Shown piece by piece: positions 7,973-17,036 of a stretch of 64,000 nucleotides of DNA (position 1 is its first letter; every line of letters starts with the position of its first letter). The stretch comes from Pyrobaculum sp. WP30 (GTDB taxonomy: Archaea > Thermoproteota > Thermoprotei > Thermoproteales > Thermoproteaceae): assembly GCA_001189275.1 (NCBI GenBank), contig CP012158.1, positions 124,001-188,000 on the forward strand, read 5' to 3'. The position numbers were made by a program, and so were the translations under genes. The notes beneath the pieces were generated by a model. It ran no database searches, was not told the DNA's origin, and saw nothing but the letters and a program-made list of their open reading frames with translations.

Positions 7973-9051
7973 ATGTCTAAGGGGCGAGTTTACAGGCGTA
8001 CCTCGTCCTTGAGGACGGCACCGCGTTTGTAGGGAGGCAGATAGGCGCGGAGAAGGTTGCCGTAGGCGAGGTCGTATTCACCACCGCCGTGGTCGGCTAC
8101 CCCCAAGTCCTGACGGACCCCAGCTACAAGGGGCAGATAGTGACGTTTACAATGCCACTCATCGGCAACTACGGCGTTTCGGAGGACCAGCTGGAGTCAG
8201 ACGGCATAAAGGCGGAGGGCGTCGTGGTGTTTGAAGCCACCGCCCCCAGCCACTACAAGTCCGTCATGTCTCTCCACGAGTGGCTGGCGGCGGAAGGGGT
8301 CCCAGGCATAGCCAGGGTAGACACCAGGGCCCTCGCCATTAGGCTTAGGGAGCACGGGGTCATGATGGGGGCGCTGGGGCCTGAGGAGCCCGGGGAGTTG
8401 CTCAGGAGGCTCAAGGCGTCTCCGCGCTACGACGAGGTTAACTACGTGGACTTGGTCTCGGTGAAGGAGCCCAAGGAGATGGGCGAGGGCAGGCTCTGTA
8501 TAGGCGTGGTGGACTGCGGCGTCAAGCGGAGCATCCTCGCGGAGTTTCTGAAGAGGGGGGTTAGGCTGAAGGTGGTCCCGTGCCGCAGGCCGGAGCTCGC
8601 CTTCGACTGCGACGCGCTTTTCATAAGCAACGGCCCGGGCAACCCCAGGCTGTTGGGCTTTTTGGCGGAGCGCGTCAGGCAATACGTCGAGTACAAGAAG
8701 CCGCTCCTCGGCGTCTGCCTCGGGCACCAGGTAATCGCCATGGCGCTGGGGGCCGACGTGTATAAGCTGAAGTTCGGCCACCGGGCCAGCAACAAGCCCG
8801 TGCGGGACCTCCGCTTCACTGGCAAGACTTACATCACTGTGCACAACCACGGCTACGCCGTGGACCCCAAAGGCAGCGGCTTGAAGGCGTGGGCGATCCA
8901 GCCAGACGACGGCACGGTGGAGGGCCTCTTCCACGAATCCCTCCCCGTCTTAACCACCCAGTTCCACCCCGAGGCGTCCCCGGGCCCCCACGACACCCGG
9001 TGGGTCTTCGACATGTTCGTGAAGCTGGCTGAGCGCCATGCCGGACGTTAA
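7973..9051 (+). CDS. carA: carbamoyl-phosphate synthase small (glutaminase) subunit, frameshifted near N-terminus
   Basis: Supplies ammonia from glutamine to CarB for carbamoyl phosphate (arginine and pyrimidine synthesis). Class I amidotransferase residues are present: GVCLGHQ (Cys nucleophile) and FHPEASPGPHD (His, Glu). From about 7981 the frame is intact to the stop, but it contains no usable start codon and is closed by TAA at 7978. The promoter-positioned ATG at 7973 is one base out of frame. Adding one G to the GGGG run at 7981-7984 gives MSKGASLQAYLVLEDGTAFVG, the normal CarA start, and a 359-residue protein. Either a real -1 slip or a sequencing error. It overlaps carB by 14 bp. Confidence 0.88.
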
Positions 9052-12000
9052 GAAGATACTAGTTATAGGCTCCGGCGCCATCAAGGTCGCCGAGGCGGCT
9101 GAATTTGACTACTCGGGCTCGCAAGCCCTCAAGGCGTTTAGGGAGGAGGGCATAGAGACGGTCCTCGTGAACCCCAACATAGCCACCATCCAGACCTCGA
9201 AGCTCCTCGCAGACAAGGTCTACTTCGTGCCGATCCAGCGCCGGTTCCTGGTCGAGGTGATTGAGCGGGAGAGGCCAGACGCCGTTGCCTGCGGCTTCGG
9301 GGGCCAGACAGCCCTCTCCGCCTGCGTCGACCTCCACGACTCCGGGGCCCTCGGCAAATACGGCGTAAAGGTGGTGGGGACGCCCGTGAGCGGCATCAAG
9401 AGGGCCCTCTCCAGGGACCTCTTCCAGAAGGCCATGAGGGAGGTTGGCATACCGATCCCGCCCAGCGCGGCGGCCAAGACGCCCGAGGAGGCGCTGGAGA
9501 CCGCCCGCGCCATAGGGTACCCAGTGGTGGTGCGGGTGAGCTTCAACCTGGGCGGCGCTGGGGCCTTCGTGGCTAGAAGCGAGGCTGAGCTCAAGGCCAG
9601 GGTGTATAAGGCCTTCGCCCAGTCCGCCATAGGGGAGGTCCTGGTGGAGAAGTACCTGGAGGGCTGGAAGGAGGTGGAGTTCGAGGTGGTGCGCGACGCC
9701 TACGACAACGTCGCGGCTGTGGTCTGCATGGAAAACGTGGACCCCATGGGGGTACACACTGGTGACTCCATAGTGGTGGCGCCGTGTCTGACCCTCACCG
9801 ACGAAGAGTACCAGAAGGCCCGCAACATCTCCATCGGCGTGGCCAAGGCCATAGAGCTGGTGGGCGAGGGCAACGTGCAGGTGGCGGTCAACCACGCCGG
9901 GCCGGAGCAATACGCCATAGAGACGAACCCGCGCATGTCGCGCTCCAGCGCGCTTGCCTCAAAGGCCTCGGGGTACCCCTTGGCGTACATCGCGGCGAAG
10001 CTGGCCCTCGGGTACCGCCTCGACGAGGTGCTGAACCAGGTGACTAAACGCACCGTGGCCGCCTTCGAGCCGGCGCTGGACTACATAGTGGTTAAGCACC
10101 CCCGCTGGGAGCACGACAGATTCGGCATATCCGAGGGGCTCGGCCCCGAGATGATGTCGATAGGGGAGGCCATGGGCATCGGCAGGTCGTTGGAGGAGGC
10201 TTGGCAGAAGGCGGTGCGGATGATAGACATCGGCGAGCCCGGCCTCGTGGGCGGCAGGATGTTTAAGGAGCTTACGCCGGAGGAGGCGAGGAGGTGCCTC
10301 GCAGAGTATAAGCCGTACTGGCCCATATGCGTTGCCAAGGCCATGTACCTCGGCGCCTCCGTTGACGAGGTGTATAGTTACGTTAAGGCGGATCGCTTCT
10401 TCCTCCGCGCCATCCAACGCGTCGTGGAGGCCTACAAGGCGCTGGAGAGGGGGGAGTACGACATAGAGGAGCTGAAGGTGCTCGGGTTCTCTGACAGGCA
10501 GATAGCGGAGGCCCTGGGGCGGGGTGAAGATGAGGTTCGGAGGATGAGGAGGCGGCCGGCGGTGAAGAAGATAGACACGTTGGCGGGGGAGTGGCCCGCC
10601 GAGACCAACTACCTCTACCTCACATACGGCGGCGTCTACGACGACGAGGAGACGCCCACAGACTTCTTGGTGGTGGGGGCTGGGGTGTTCAGAATAGGCG
10701 TCAGCGTGGAGTTCGACTGGTCCACGGTGAATCTGGCTCAGGAGCTCCGCAACAGGGGGTTTAAGGTGGGAATACTAAACTACAACCCCGAGACGGTCTC
10801 CACGGATTGGGACGTTGTGGACAAGCTCTACTTTGACGAGATAACAAGAGAAAGAATAGTGGACATAGCGGAGAAAGAAGGCGGCGTTACCGTTGTTCTC
10901 TACGCAGGGGGGCAGATAGGGCAGAGGCTCTACAAGGAGCTGGAGGCCGCCGGCGTCAAGATAGGGGGGACGCGGCCCCGGTCCATAGACATGGCGGAAG
11001 ACCGGGGCAAGTTCTCCGAACTGCTTGAGAAGCTGGGCGTGAGGCAACCGCCTTGGTTCGCCGCGAGATCGATAGAGGAGGCTGTGAAGCTGGCGGAGGA
11101 CCTCGGCTACCCCGTCCTCGTGAGGCCCAGCTACGTGCTGGGAGGGACCTACATGGCGGTGGCGTACAACAAGGAGGAGCTCGTGGGCTTTCTCAAGAGG
11201 GCCGCTAAGATAAGCGGGGAGCACCCCGCGGTGGTCTCCAAGTTTATGCCCAGGGGGGTGGAGGCGGAGGTTGACGCCGTTTCAGACGGCGTGAAGCTCG
11301 TCGCAACGCCTATAGAACACATCGAACCCCCCGGCGTCCACTCGGGGGATTCCACCATGGTGCTCCCTCCCAGGAGGCTGGAGGAGTGGGCTGTGAAGAA
11401 GATGGCTGAGGCGGTGCATAGGATAGCCAGGGAGCTAGAGGTGAAGGGCCCGCTCAACGTCCAGTTTATAGTCTACGACGATGTGTATATAATTGAGGCG
11501 AATCTTCGGGTAAGCCGCTCCATGCCCTTCGTAAGCAAGGCCACCGGCATCAACTACATGTCGCTTGTAGCAGACGTCTTAGTAAACGGCAAGCTCGCTG
11601 TAGACGAGGAGGTAGTCACGCTGAGGCCCAGCAAGTGGTGGGTGAAGTCGCCGCAGTTCTCCTGGTCGAGGCTGAGAGGCGCCTACCCGCGGCTGGGCCC
11701 CGTCATGTACAGCACGGGCGAGGTGGCGTCAAACGGCGCCGTCTTCGAGGAGGCGTTACTGAAGAGCTGGCTCTCGGCGACGCCTAACAAAATACCGACT
11801 AGAAACGCCCTCGTCTACACATACGACAGACACCACGCCGAGTTGCTTGCGCAAGCCGCCTCTCTCCTCTCCACAAGGTTCCAGGTCTACACCCCGGAGG
11901 ATCTCGGCGAAGAGGCGGCGGAGATGCTTAAGTGGAGGAAAATAGATATGGTAATGACGGCGGGGGACACCCCCGACAGGGACTTCCACATCAGGAGGAC

Positions 12001-12112
12001 AGCCGCAGACACCAACACGCCGCTGGTGCTGGACTCCACGCTGGCGCTTGAGCTGGCCAAGGCCTTCCTCTGGTATTACAACAACGGGAAGCTGGAGGCG
12101 GCGCCATGGTGA
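9038..12112 (+). CDS. carB: carbamoyl-phosphate synthase large subunit
   Basis: 1024 residues, slightly shorter than the bacterial enzyme. Two homologous ATP-grasp halves are clear: the first opens with KKILVIGSGAIKVAEAAEFDYSGSQA, the second with FLVVGAGVFRIGVSVEFDWSTVN. ATP-site segments are GYPVVVRVSFNLGGAG and GYPVLVRPSYVLGGTYM, and ETNPRMSRSSALASKA and EANLRVSRSMPFVSKA are the substrate loops. A shortened C-terminal regulatory (MGS-like) domain ends the protein. It makes carbamoyl phosphate from bicarbonate, ammonia and 2 ATP. Second gene of carA-carB-lysX; its stop overlaps the lysX start by 7 bp. Confidence 0.97.
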   Translation: MPDVKKILVIGSGAIKVAEAAEFDYSGSQALKAFREEGIETVLVNPNIATIQTSKLLADKVYFVPIQRRFLVEVIERERPDAVACGFGGQTALSACVDLHDSGALGKYGVKVVGTPVSGIKRALSRDLFQKAMREVGIPIPPSAAAKTPEEALETARAIGYPVVVRVSFNLGGAGAFVARSEAELKARVYKAFAQSAIGEVLVEKYLEGWKEVEFEVVRDAYDNVAAVVCMENVDPMGVHTGDSIVVAPCLTLTDEEYQKARNISIGVAKAIELVGEGNVQVAVNHAGPEQYAIETNPRMSRSSALASKASGYPLAYIAAKLALGYRLDEVLNQVTKRTVAAFEPALDYIVVKHPRWEHDRFGISEGLGPEMMSIGEAMGIGRSLEEAWQKAVRMIDIGEPGLVGGRMFKELTPEEARRCLAEYKPYWPICVAKAMYLGASVDEVYSYVKADRFFLRAIQRVVEAYKALERGEYDIEELKVLGFSDRQIAEALGRGEDEVRRMRRRPAVKKIDTLAGEWPAETNYLYLTYGGVYDDEETPTDFLVVGAGVFRIGVSVEFDWSTVNLAQELRNRGFKVGILNYNPETVSTDWDVVDKLYFDEITRERIVDIAEKEGGVTVVLYAGGQIGQRLYKELEAAGVKIGGTRPRSIDMAEDRGKFSELLEKLGVRQPPWFAARSIEEAVKLAEDLGYPVLVRPSYVLGGTYMAVAYNKEELVGFLKRAAKISGEHPAVVSKFMPRGVEAEVDAVSDGVKLVATPIEHIEPPGVHSGDSTMVLPPRRLEEWAVKKMAEAVHRIARELEVKGPLNVQFIVYDDVYIIEANLRVSRSMPFVSKATGINYMSLVADVLVNGKLAVDEEVVTLRPSKWWVKSPQFSWSRLRGAYPRLGPVMYSTGEVASNGAVFEEALLKSWLSATPNKIPTRNALVYTYDRHHAELLAQAASLLSTRFQVYTPEDLGEEAAEMLKWRKIDMVMTAGDTPDRDFHIRRTAADTNTPLVLDSTLALELAKAFLWYYNNGKLEAAPW

Positions 12113-12903
12113 CGCTGGTATACGACGTGTTGAGGGAGGAGGAGAAGATGTTGATCAAGGCGGCAGAGAGGCTCAGCGTGAGACTGGAGCTGGCGCAAAT
12201 CGGCGAGGCCGTGGAGGTGGAGGGGTGGCGGCGGCAGGAAGTCTACCTAATACGCACCCTCAGCCACAACAGGGGCATAACCACCGCGGCGATTATAGAG
12301 GGCAACGGCGGTATCGCCGTCAACTCCTTCTGCGCCTTGGTCACAAGCTGGAACAAAGCCGCCACACACGCCAAGCTCAAAGGCGTGGGGTTGCCCGTGC
12401 CTAAGACCGCAATCCTCTTCGGCGAGGCCGACGTGGAGATAGGGGGAAGGGCCATAGTCAAGACGGTGAGCGGTAGCTGGGGCCGCAAGGTGGCGCTGGT
12501 CTCCACGCCTGAGGAGCTGAAGCTCCTCCTGAAGTCGGCTGAGGGCGACGTGTTGATGTTACAGGAAATGGTGGGGACGGGTGAGGACATAAGAGTCTTC
12601 GTGGTGGGTGGGAGAGCTGTCGCGGCCATGCGGAGGATTCCGCCGGAGGGCGACTGGAGGAGCAACGCCGCCCGCGGAGGCAAGACGCTCCCCCAGCCCG
12701 TAGACGGCGAGCTCGAGGAGCTGGCGGTCAAGGCGGCGGAGGCGGTGGGCGCCCACTACGCAGGCGTCGACGTGTTGGTAGGCGATAAGCTGTACATAAA
12801 CGAGGTAAACGGAATCCCCGAGTTCAAGGCCCTGGTAAAAACCACAGGGATCGACGTGGCGGGGCATATAATACAGACGCTCAAGGACCTCGCAAAGAGG
12901 TAG
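12106..12903 (+). CDS. lysX: LysX/ArgX-type ATP-grasp ligase (LysW-dependent lysine/arginine synthesis)
   Basis: 265 residues of the RimK/LysX ATP-grasp family, which joins the amino group of 2-aminoadipate or glutamate to the C-terminus of the carrier protein LysW. Seen: NSFCALVTSWNKAATHAKL (N-terminal linker), AIVKTVSGSWGRKVALV (ATP lysine and glycine loop), LQEMVGTGEDIRVFVVGG and INEVNGIPEFKAL (metal-binding Glu/Asn). In crenarchaea a single enzyme often serves lysine and arginine synthesis. Coupling to carAB by a 7-bp overlap favours an arginine role. No lysW or other lys genes are nearby; a decayed LysK-like gene lies at 61.8-62.1 kb. Confidence 0.85.
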   Translation: MVTLVYDVLREEEKMLIKAAERLSVRLELAQIGEAVEVEGWRRQEVYLIRTLSHNRGITTAAIIEGNGGIAVNSFCALVTSWNKAATHAKLKGVGLPVPKTAILFGEADVEIGGRAIVKTVSGSWGRKVALVSTPEELKLLLKSAEGDVLMLQEMVGTGEDIRVFVVGGRAVAAMRRIPPEGDWRSNAARGGKTLPQPVDGELEELAVKAAEAVGAHYAGVDVLVGDKLYINEVNGIPEFKALVKTTGIDVAGHIIQTLKDLAKR

Positions 12904-12926
12904 CGGCGTTCGCCTTGCAACTCGCC

Positions 12927-13907
12927 TCATTTAAACAACGAGAAGAACTTATCCTCCACGTAGGGCTTTACGTATGTCCTCTCGCCGATCTTCACCAGGT
13001 AGTCGCCGCGCGGCGCCACCCGCCCGATGACTGAGTGAGACACGCCGACTTTCCTAAGCCTCTCCTCAGCCTCGGCGAGGCGGTCCGGCGGCACTGTGGC
13101 TATGAGCACGCCTGAGCTTAGGGTCTCCAGCGGGTCTATGCCGAAGGCCCTACACAACGCCTCCACCTCCGGGTACACGGTTACTCTGCCGGGGTCCGCC
13201 GCGATGGAGACGCCGGAGGCGTAAGCCACCTCGGCGAGCCCGTTGGCGAGGCCGCCCTCAGTGGGGTCGTGCATGGCTGTCGCCACATCAGCCAAGGCAA
13301 GCGCCTCCTTAGTCACGGAGATGCGGCGTATGAATTCCTTGGCCTTTTCCACAGCTGATCTGTCGACCCCCCGCCTCAGCGCCTCCTCCTCGAAGTCTGT
13401 GGCCAGTATCGACGCGGCCTCTTGCCCCGCCGACTTGGTCATTATCACGTAGTCGCCGGGCCTTGCGCCGGAGGTCGAGACGTAGCGGCTCCCCACCCCC
13501 ATCGCCGTGACGACGGCGAGCGGCCGGGCCACCGCAGTGGTGACCTCCGTGTGTCCCCCCACCACAGCCACCCCCAGCTCCCTCGCCGCGGAGTCCAGTT
13601 GCCCCGTGATCACGTCTAAAACCCCCTCGTCAGCCTCGGGGGGTAGGAAGACCGCCACGGAGAGCCACATGGGCTCGACCCCCCTCACGGCTACGTCGTT
13701 AGTGGGCACATACGCCGCCAGGTAGCCCAGCAGCTTCACGGATCCCGATATGGGGTCGGTGTGGACCGCCAGGTAGCGGCCCCCCAAGTCGATGATAGCC
13801 GCGTCTTCGCCCAAGGCGGGCCCCACCACGACCTCTTTCCTAAAAGCGCCGCGTCTGCCCCACACCAGACGCTCCAAGACCTCCGGCGGCACCTTGCCGA
13901 TTTTCAT
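12927..13907 (-). CDS. HypE/PurM-superfamily (AIR synthase-related) protein
   Basis: 326 residues with the two-domain AIR-synthase fold: VVVGPALGEDAAIIDLGGRYLAVHTDPISG (ATP/Mg aspartates), YVPTNDVAVRGVEP, VVGGHTEV, then VIMTKSAGQEA, MHDPTEGGLANGLAEVA and LSSGVLIATVP. The closest pattern is HypE of [NiFe]-hydrogenase maturation, but the C-terminal cysteine that HypE needs for thiocarboxamide formation is absent (it ends VEDKFFSLFK), and no other hyp gene is near. Probably an ATP-dependent enzyme of unknown substrate. Its ATG lies 27 bp from the start of the divergent aminotransferase-like gene, so the two promoters interlock. Confidence 0.75.
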   Translation of the reverse strand: MKIGKVPPEVLERLVWGRRGAFRKEVVVGPALGEDAAIIDLGGRYLAVHTDPISGSVKLLGYLAAYVPTNDVAVRGVEPMWLSVAVFLPPEADEGVLDVITGQLDSAARELGVAVVGGHTEVTTAVARPLAVVTAMGVGSRYVSTSGARPGDYVIMTKSAGQEAASILATDFEEEALRRGVDRSAVEKAKEFIRRISVTKEALALADVATAMHDPTEGGLANGLAEVAYASGVSIAADPGRVTVYPEVEALCRAFGIDPLETLSSGVLIATVPPDRLAEAEERLRKVGVSHSVIGRVAPRGDYLVKIGERTYVKPYVEDKFFSLFK

Positions 13908-13933
13908 TAATAGGGAGGTTTTCTCTCAGTTAA

Positions 13934-14836
13934 ATGGTTGACCTCAGCGGGAGGTGGGTAAAGATAGGCGACGCGGAGCTGGTGAAGTCGGTACACGAAG
14001 CCGTGGTGATCGAGTTTGGACACAAGGCCCTTCAGTACACAGACACGGCGGGGGCGCCGGAGCCCAGGAAGGAGTTGCAACGGCTCCTCGCGCGGGCGGG
14101 GCTCCCACGCCACGTCCCGCTGTTTACAACCAGCCTTGCAGACAGCCTCAGGCTGGTGGCGGCGGCGCATCTGGAGCGGGGGGAGTGCCTAGACGTGGAG
14201 GACCCAAGCCAGAGGGAGGCCCTTGTCTACGCCGCCTGTGGGAGGCCGAAGGCAGTTTACATACAGCCCCACTGGCGGAACCCAGACGGCCACATATACA
14301 GCGCGGAGGAGCTGAGGGCCGCCGCGTCGCGGGCGCCCCTAGTCGTGTACGACCTAACCTACGGCCTCCTCGCCGCCGAGGTGCCGGCGGTGGCCGAAGC
14401 CGCCGTGGTGGTGGTGGGGTCGCTTGACCCCCTCTTCCCCGGGTTGCACTTAGGCTTCGTGGCGGCGCCGGAGGAGCTGTTCCCCACCTACCTCGCCCTC
14501 CTGGAGGGCGCATATCTGCACCCGCCCACCTACATGCAGTACCTCTTCTACGTAGCTATGAAGACGAGGGCCATCGACGAGGTATTCGCCGTGCTCAGGA
14601 GGCGCGAGGCGTTGCTCCGCGCCTACTGTCCCGCCACGCCCTACTTCGCCTGGTGTAAGCCGCGCGACAAGACAAGATTTTTAAGGCTCGGCGCCATGGA
14701 GGGGAGTGTCTTCTCGGGGAGGGGACTCTTCGGGGAATACGTCAGGCTGGGCCTCACTAGTGCGACCGAGGAGGAGCTCGCAACCCTTCTATCCGGGGTT
14801 CCTCCAGAAGAACTTCAAGGTGGCGGCCATAGCTGA
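13934..14836 (+). CDS. aminotransferase-like protein (PLP fold type I) lacking the catalytic lysine
   Basis: 300 residues, about 100 shorter than typical Aro8/MocR-type aminotransferases. Recognisable landmarks: [34 protein letters not shown] (the conserved N-P-x-G), VVYDLTYG (PLP-pyridine Asp) and [13 protein letters not shown]. Where the family has G-S-F-S-K before L-x-PGLRxG, this protein reads [15 protein letters not shown]: the Schiff-base lysine is replaced and one residue is lost. It is therefore unlikely to transaminate; it might bind a ligand or act with the overlapping DUF99 gene (17 bp overlap). The start follows from a TATA-like element about 23 bp upstream. Confidence 0.7.
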   Translation: MVDLSGRWVKIGDAELVKSVHEAVVIEFGHKALQYTDTAGAPEPRKELQRLLARAGLPRHVPLFTTSLADSLRLVAAAHLERGECLDVEDPSQREALVYAACGRPKAVYIQPHWRNPDGHIYSAEELRAAASRAPLVVYDLTYGLLAAEVPAVAEAAVVVVGSLDPLFPGLHLGFVAAPEELFPTYLALLEGAYLHPPTYMQYLFYVAMKTRAIDEVFAVLRRREALLRAYCPATPYFAWCKPRDKTRFLRLGAMEGSVFSGRGLFGEYVRLGLTSATEEELATLLSGVPPEELQGGGHS

Positions 14837-15389
14837 GAGCTTCACCTTGAGCGACGGCTACTCGATCTACGCCGGCGTCTTGGCGAGGAGAGACGGCGCC
14901 GTGGAAGACGTGGCCCTCGCCACGGCGACTTTGGGCGGTACAGACGGCACCGAGACCGCCTCTAATATTCTAGACGCGCTTCTGAGACCAGATGTCGCCA
15001 TGGTCATGCTGGACGGGTGCGTCGTCTCCTTCTACAACTGGATCGATGGCGAGGAGTTGCGGCGCCGATACGGCAAACCGGTTGCCTGCTACGTCTTTGA
15101 GAAGCCGGAGGGCCGCGTGGAAGACGCCGTGAGGAAGCTCTTCCCCGACTGGCAGGCCAGGGTCGAGGCGCTGAGGAGACTGGGGCCCCCAACCCCCTAC
15201 TACACCAAGACGGGGTACAAGATATACGTGAGGTCCTGGGGCATAGATCCGGTAGACGCGGGCAAAGCCGCCGAGGCCTGCATGCGGTTCGGCAAGGTGC
15301 CGGAGCCCCTCCGCGTGGCCAAGATAATAGCGGCTGGGGCACGCCAATTTTTAAAAAAGGGGATCATCAAACACGTCAATGGTAACTAG
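14820..15389 (+). CDS. DUF99 (UPF0215) family protein, endonuclease V-like fold
   Basis: About 189 residues. [12 protein letters not shown]..., [29 protein letters not shown] and the C-terminal [34 protein letters not shown] are the conserved blocks of DUF99, which is structurally related to endonuclease V; its role is not known. The only plausible start is GTG 14820, 17 bp inside the aminotransferase-like gene, implying translational coupling. Its own 3' end overlaps the PotD-like gene by 11 bp. Confidence 0.8.
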   Translation: MAAIAESFTLSDGYSIYAGVLARRDGAVEDVALATATLGGTDGTETASNILDALLRPDVAMVMLDGCVVSFYNWIDGEELRRRYGKPVACYVFEKPEGRVEDAVRKLFPDWQARVEALRRLGPPTPYYTKTGYKIYVRSWGIDPVDAGKAAEACMRFGKVPEPLRVAKIIAAGARQFLKKGIIKHVNGN

Positions 15390-16518
15390 AAGAAAACTAC
15401 TGGTCGCAATCGGTGCCGCGGCGGTGCTGGCGGCAGTAGGCGGGGGATTCATGCTCTTCAGGAGGGGGGGAGGCGCCGCGGCGCCGACGCAGACAACGGC
15501 GCGGGGCGGGGAGCTGGCCGTATACAACTACAGCTACTACATAGACAAGGAGCTTCTCCCTGAGTTTGAGAAGGAGCACGGCATAAAGGTGATCTACCAG
15601 GAGTTCGAGAGCGGCGAGGAGGCATACGCGGCGTTGCTGAGAGGAGGCGGTGGCTACGACCTCGTCGTGGTGCCCGACACCTACATCAGAGACGTGATAA
15701 AGAGGGGGCTTGTCAAGAGGATAGACCACAACAAGCTCTCCAACATAGGCAACGTGGACCCGGCGTTTTTCGATAACCCCAACGACCCGGGGCTCCAGTA
15801 CTCCGTCCCCTATGCCTTCGGCACTACGGGCTTCGCCGTCAACTACTACGCCATGAAGGCCGACCTCGGCAGAAGGCTGGACGGCTGGATCGACCTATTC
15901 GACTTAGGCATATTGGAGAAGATAAGGGGCGAGGTGGCGATGCTTGAGGAATTTACAGAGCCAATCATGGCCGCCAAATACGCCCTGGACATAGACTCAG
16001 ACGACTGGAGCGAGACCGCGGTTAATAGAGTTATTGAATTGCTCAAGAGGCAGAAGGACTACATAAGGGGCTACCTGGGCATCAGCCAGATCGTGCCCGC
16101 CATAGCCGCCGGCGAGCTTTGGGTGTCGCAGATATGGTCCGGCGACGCCGCCACGGCCCGGGACGAGTTCGTCAAAAACGCTGGCGAGCAACACGCCGAC
16201 AAGTTCGAATACGTGCTCCCAAAGCCCATGACCCACCGCTGGGTGGACCTTATGGTTATTCCGCGCGACGCGAAAAACGTGGAGGCGGCGTACCTGTTCG
16301 TAGACTTCTTGTTGCGGCCGGAGAACTCTGCCAGGGTAGTGAAGGCTTCCAACTACCCAACGCCTCTGAAGAGACAGCTCCTGGAGAGGTACCTAGACCC
16401 AGGCATCCTGCAGGACCCCACCGTGTTTCCGCCCCCCGAGGCGAAGCTGATACACCTCAACTACACCGACGAGATGCTCAAGGCCGTTGAGAGGATCAGC
16501 TACGCCGTGAAGGGCTGA
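15379..16518 (+). CDS. PotD-like ABC transporter substrate-binding protein (polyamine type)
   Basis: 379 residues. An N-terminal signal ([26 protein letters not shown]) contains twin arginines and is followed by a low-complexity linker, so it is exported and membrane-anchored. The mature part has the PotD pattern: [61 protein letters not shown] and a C-terminal [12 protein letters not shown]. Polyamines matter in hyperthermophiles, and spermidine/putrescine is the likely ligand. No permease or ATPase genes adjoin, so the transporter partner must be elsewhere. Convergent with the phosphatase gene, 23 bp overlap. Confidence 0.85.
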   Translation: MVTRRKLLVAIGAAAVLAAVGGGFMLFRRGGGAAAPTQTTARGGELAVYNYSYYIDKELLPEFEKEHGIKVIYQEFESGEEAYAALLRGGGGYDLVVVPDTYIRDVIKRGLVKRIDHNKLSNIGNVDPAFFDNPNDPGLQYSVPYAFGTTGFAVNYYAMKADLGRRLDGWIDLFDLGILEKIRGEVAMLEEFTEPIMAAKYALDIDSDDWSETAVNRVIELLKRQKDYIRGYLGISQIVPAIAAGELWVSQIWSGDAATARDEFVKNAGEQHADKFEYVLPKPMTHRWVDLMVIPRDAKNVEAAYLFVDFLLRPENSARVVKASNYPTPLKRQLLERYLDPGILQDPTVFPPPEAKLIHLNYTDEMLKAVERISYAVKG

Positions 16519-16990
16519 GGGCCTCCACCAGCTCCGTAAAGCACTTCACGTCTTTTCCAAACTGGATGAAGCGGACTGGGCCTATGTTCTCCCAGATCTC
16601 CCTTATGTGTATGTCTCGGTCGTCCACGTATACGATGTCGCTGGGCTGGATCTCCACGCCTCTTTCCTCTCTTATCTGCCTAAGCACCCGATGTAGCATC
16701 TTGTCTTTACGGGGATGCGGCTCGATGGCCAGGTAGTGGAAGTAGCCGTCTAGCTCAAAAGCTCTGAGCGCCTGGTAAGCCACGTCGAAGTCGTTCCAAG
16801 ACAGTGTGGCGAGGATGTGGCCGGCCCCCCTGGCCCACTGCAGAAAGTACCTGAGGTGGGGGCGCAGGTTGACGACCACGCCGCGGTTGTCCGCGATCGC
16901 GAGGGGGCCCACCCGCTTGAAGGGCGGGTACAGAGAGGAGATGTCTGGGTGATCCCACGCGGTGCCGTCGAGATCCAGGGCGATGAGCAT
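16496..16990 (-). CDS. HAD-superfamily phosphatase, MDP-1-like
   Basis: 164 residues. MLIALDLDGTAWDHPDIS carries HAD motif I (DxDGT). LATLSWND is motif II, as in magnesium-dependent phosphatase 1, HPRKDKM motif III and IVYVDDRDIH motif IV. Reported MDP-1 substrates include phosphotyrosine and sugar phosphates; the in vivo substrate here is unknown. An in-frame ATG at 17020 lies upstream of the TATA box, so the ATG at 16990 (23.5 bp from the TATA centre) is the start. It is divergent from the SCP2-like gene and shares its palindromic TATA element. Confidence 0.82.
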   Translation of the reverse strand: MLIALDLDGTAWDHPDISSLYPPFKRVGPLAIADNRGVVVNLRPHLRYFLQWARGAGHILATLSWNDFDVAYQALRAFELDGYFHYLAIEPHPRKDKMLHRVLRQIREERGVEIQPSDIVYVDDRDIHIREIWENIGPVRFIQFGKDVKCFTELVEALSPSRRS

Positions 16991-17006
16991 GGCGTGTCCC
17001 TCCTGT

Positions 17007-17020
17007 ATGTTTATAAACAT
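17007..17020. promoter_or_regulatory. perfect 14-bp palindromic TATA element, bidirectional promoter
   Basis: ATGTTTATAAACAT is a perfect inverted repeat centred at 17013.5. The start codons on the two strands (ATG at 16990 minus, GTG at 17037 plus) are each exactly 23.5 bp from this centre. It is the clearest example of the shared divergent promoter seen several times in the window. Confidence 0.7.
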
Positions 17021-17036
17021 GTGGGCTGGACTTCAC

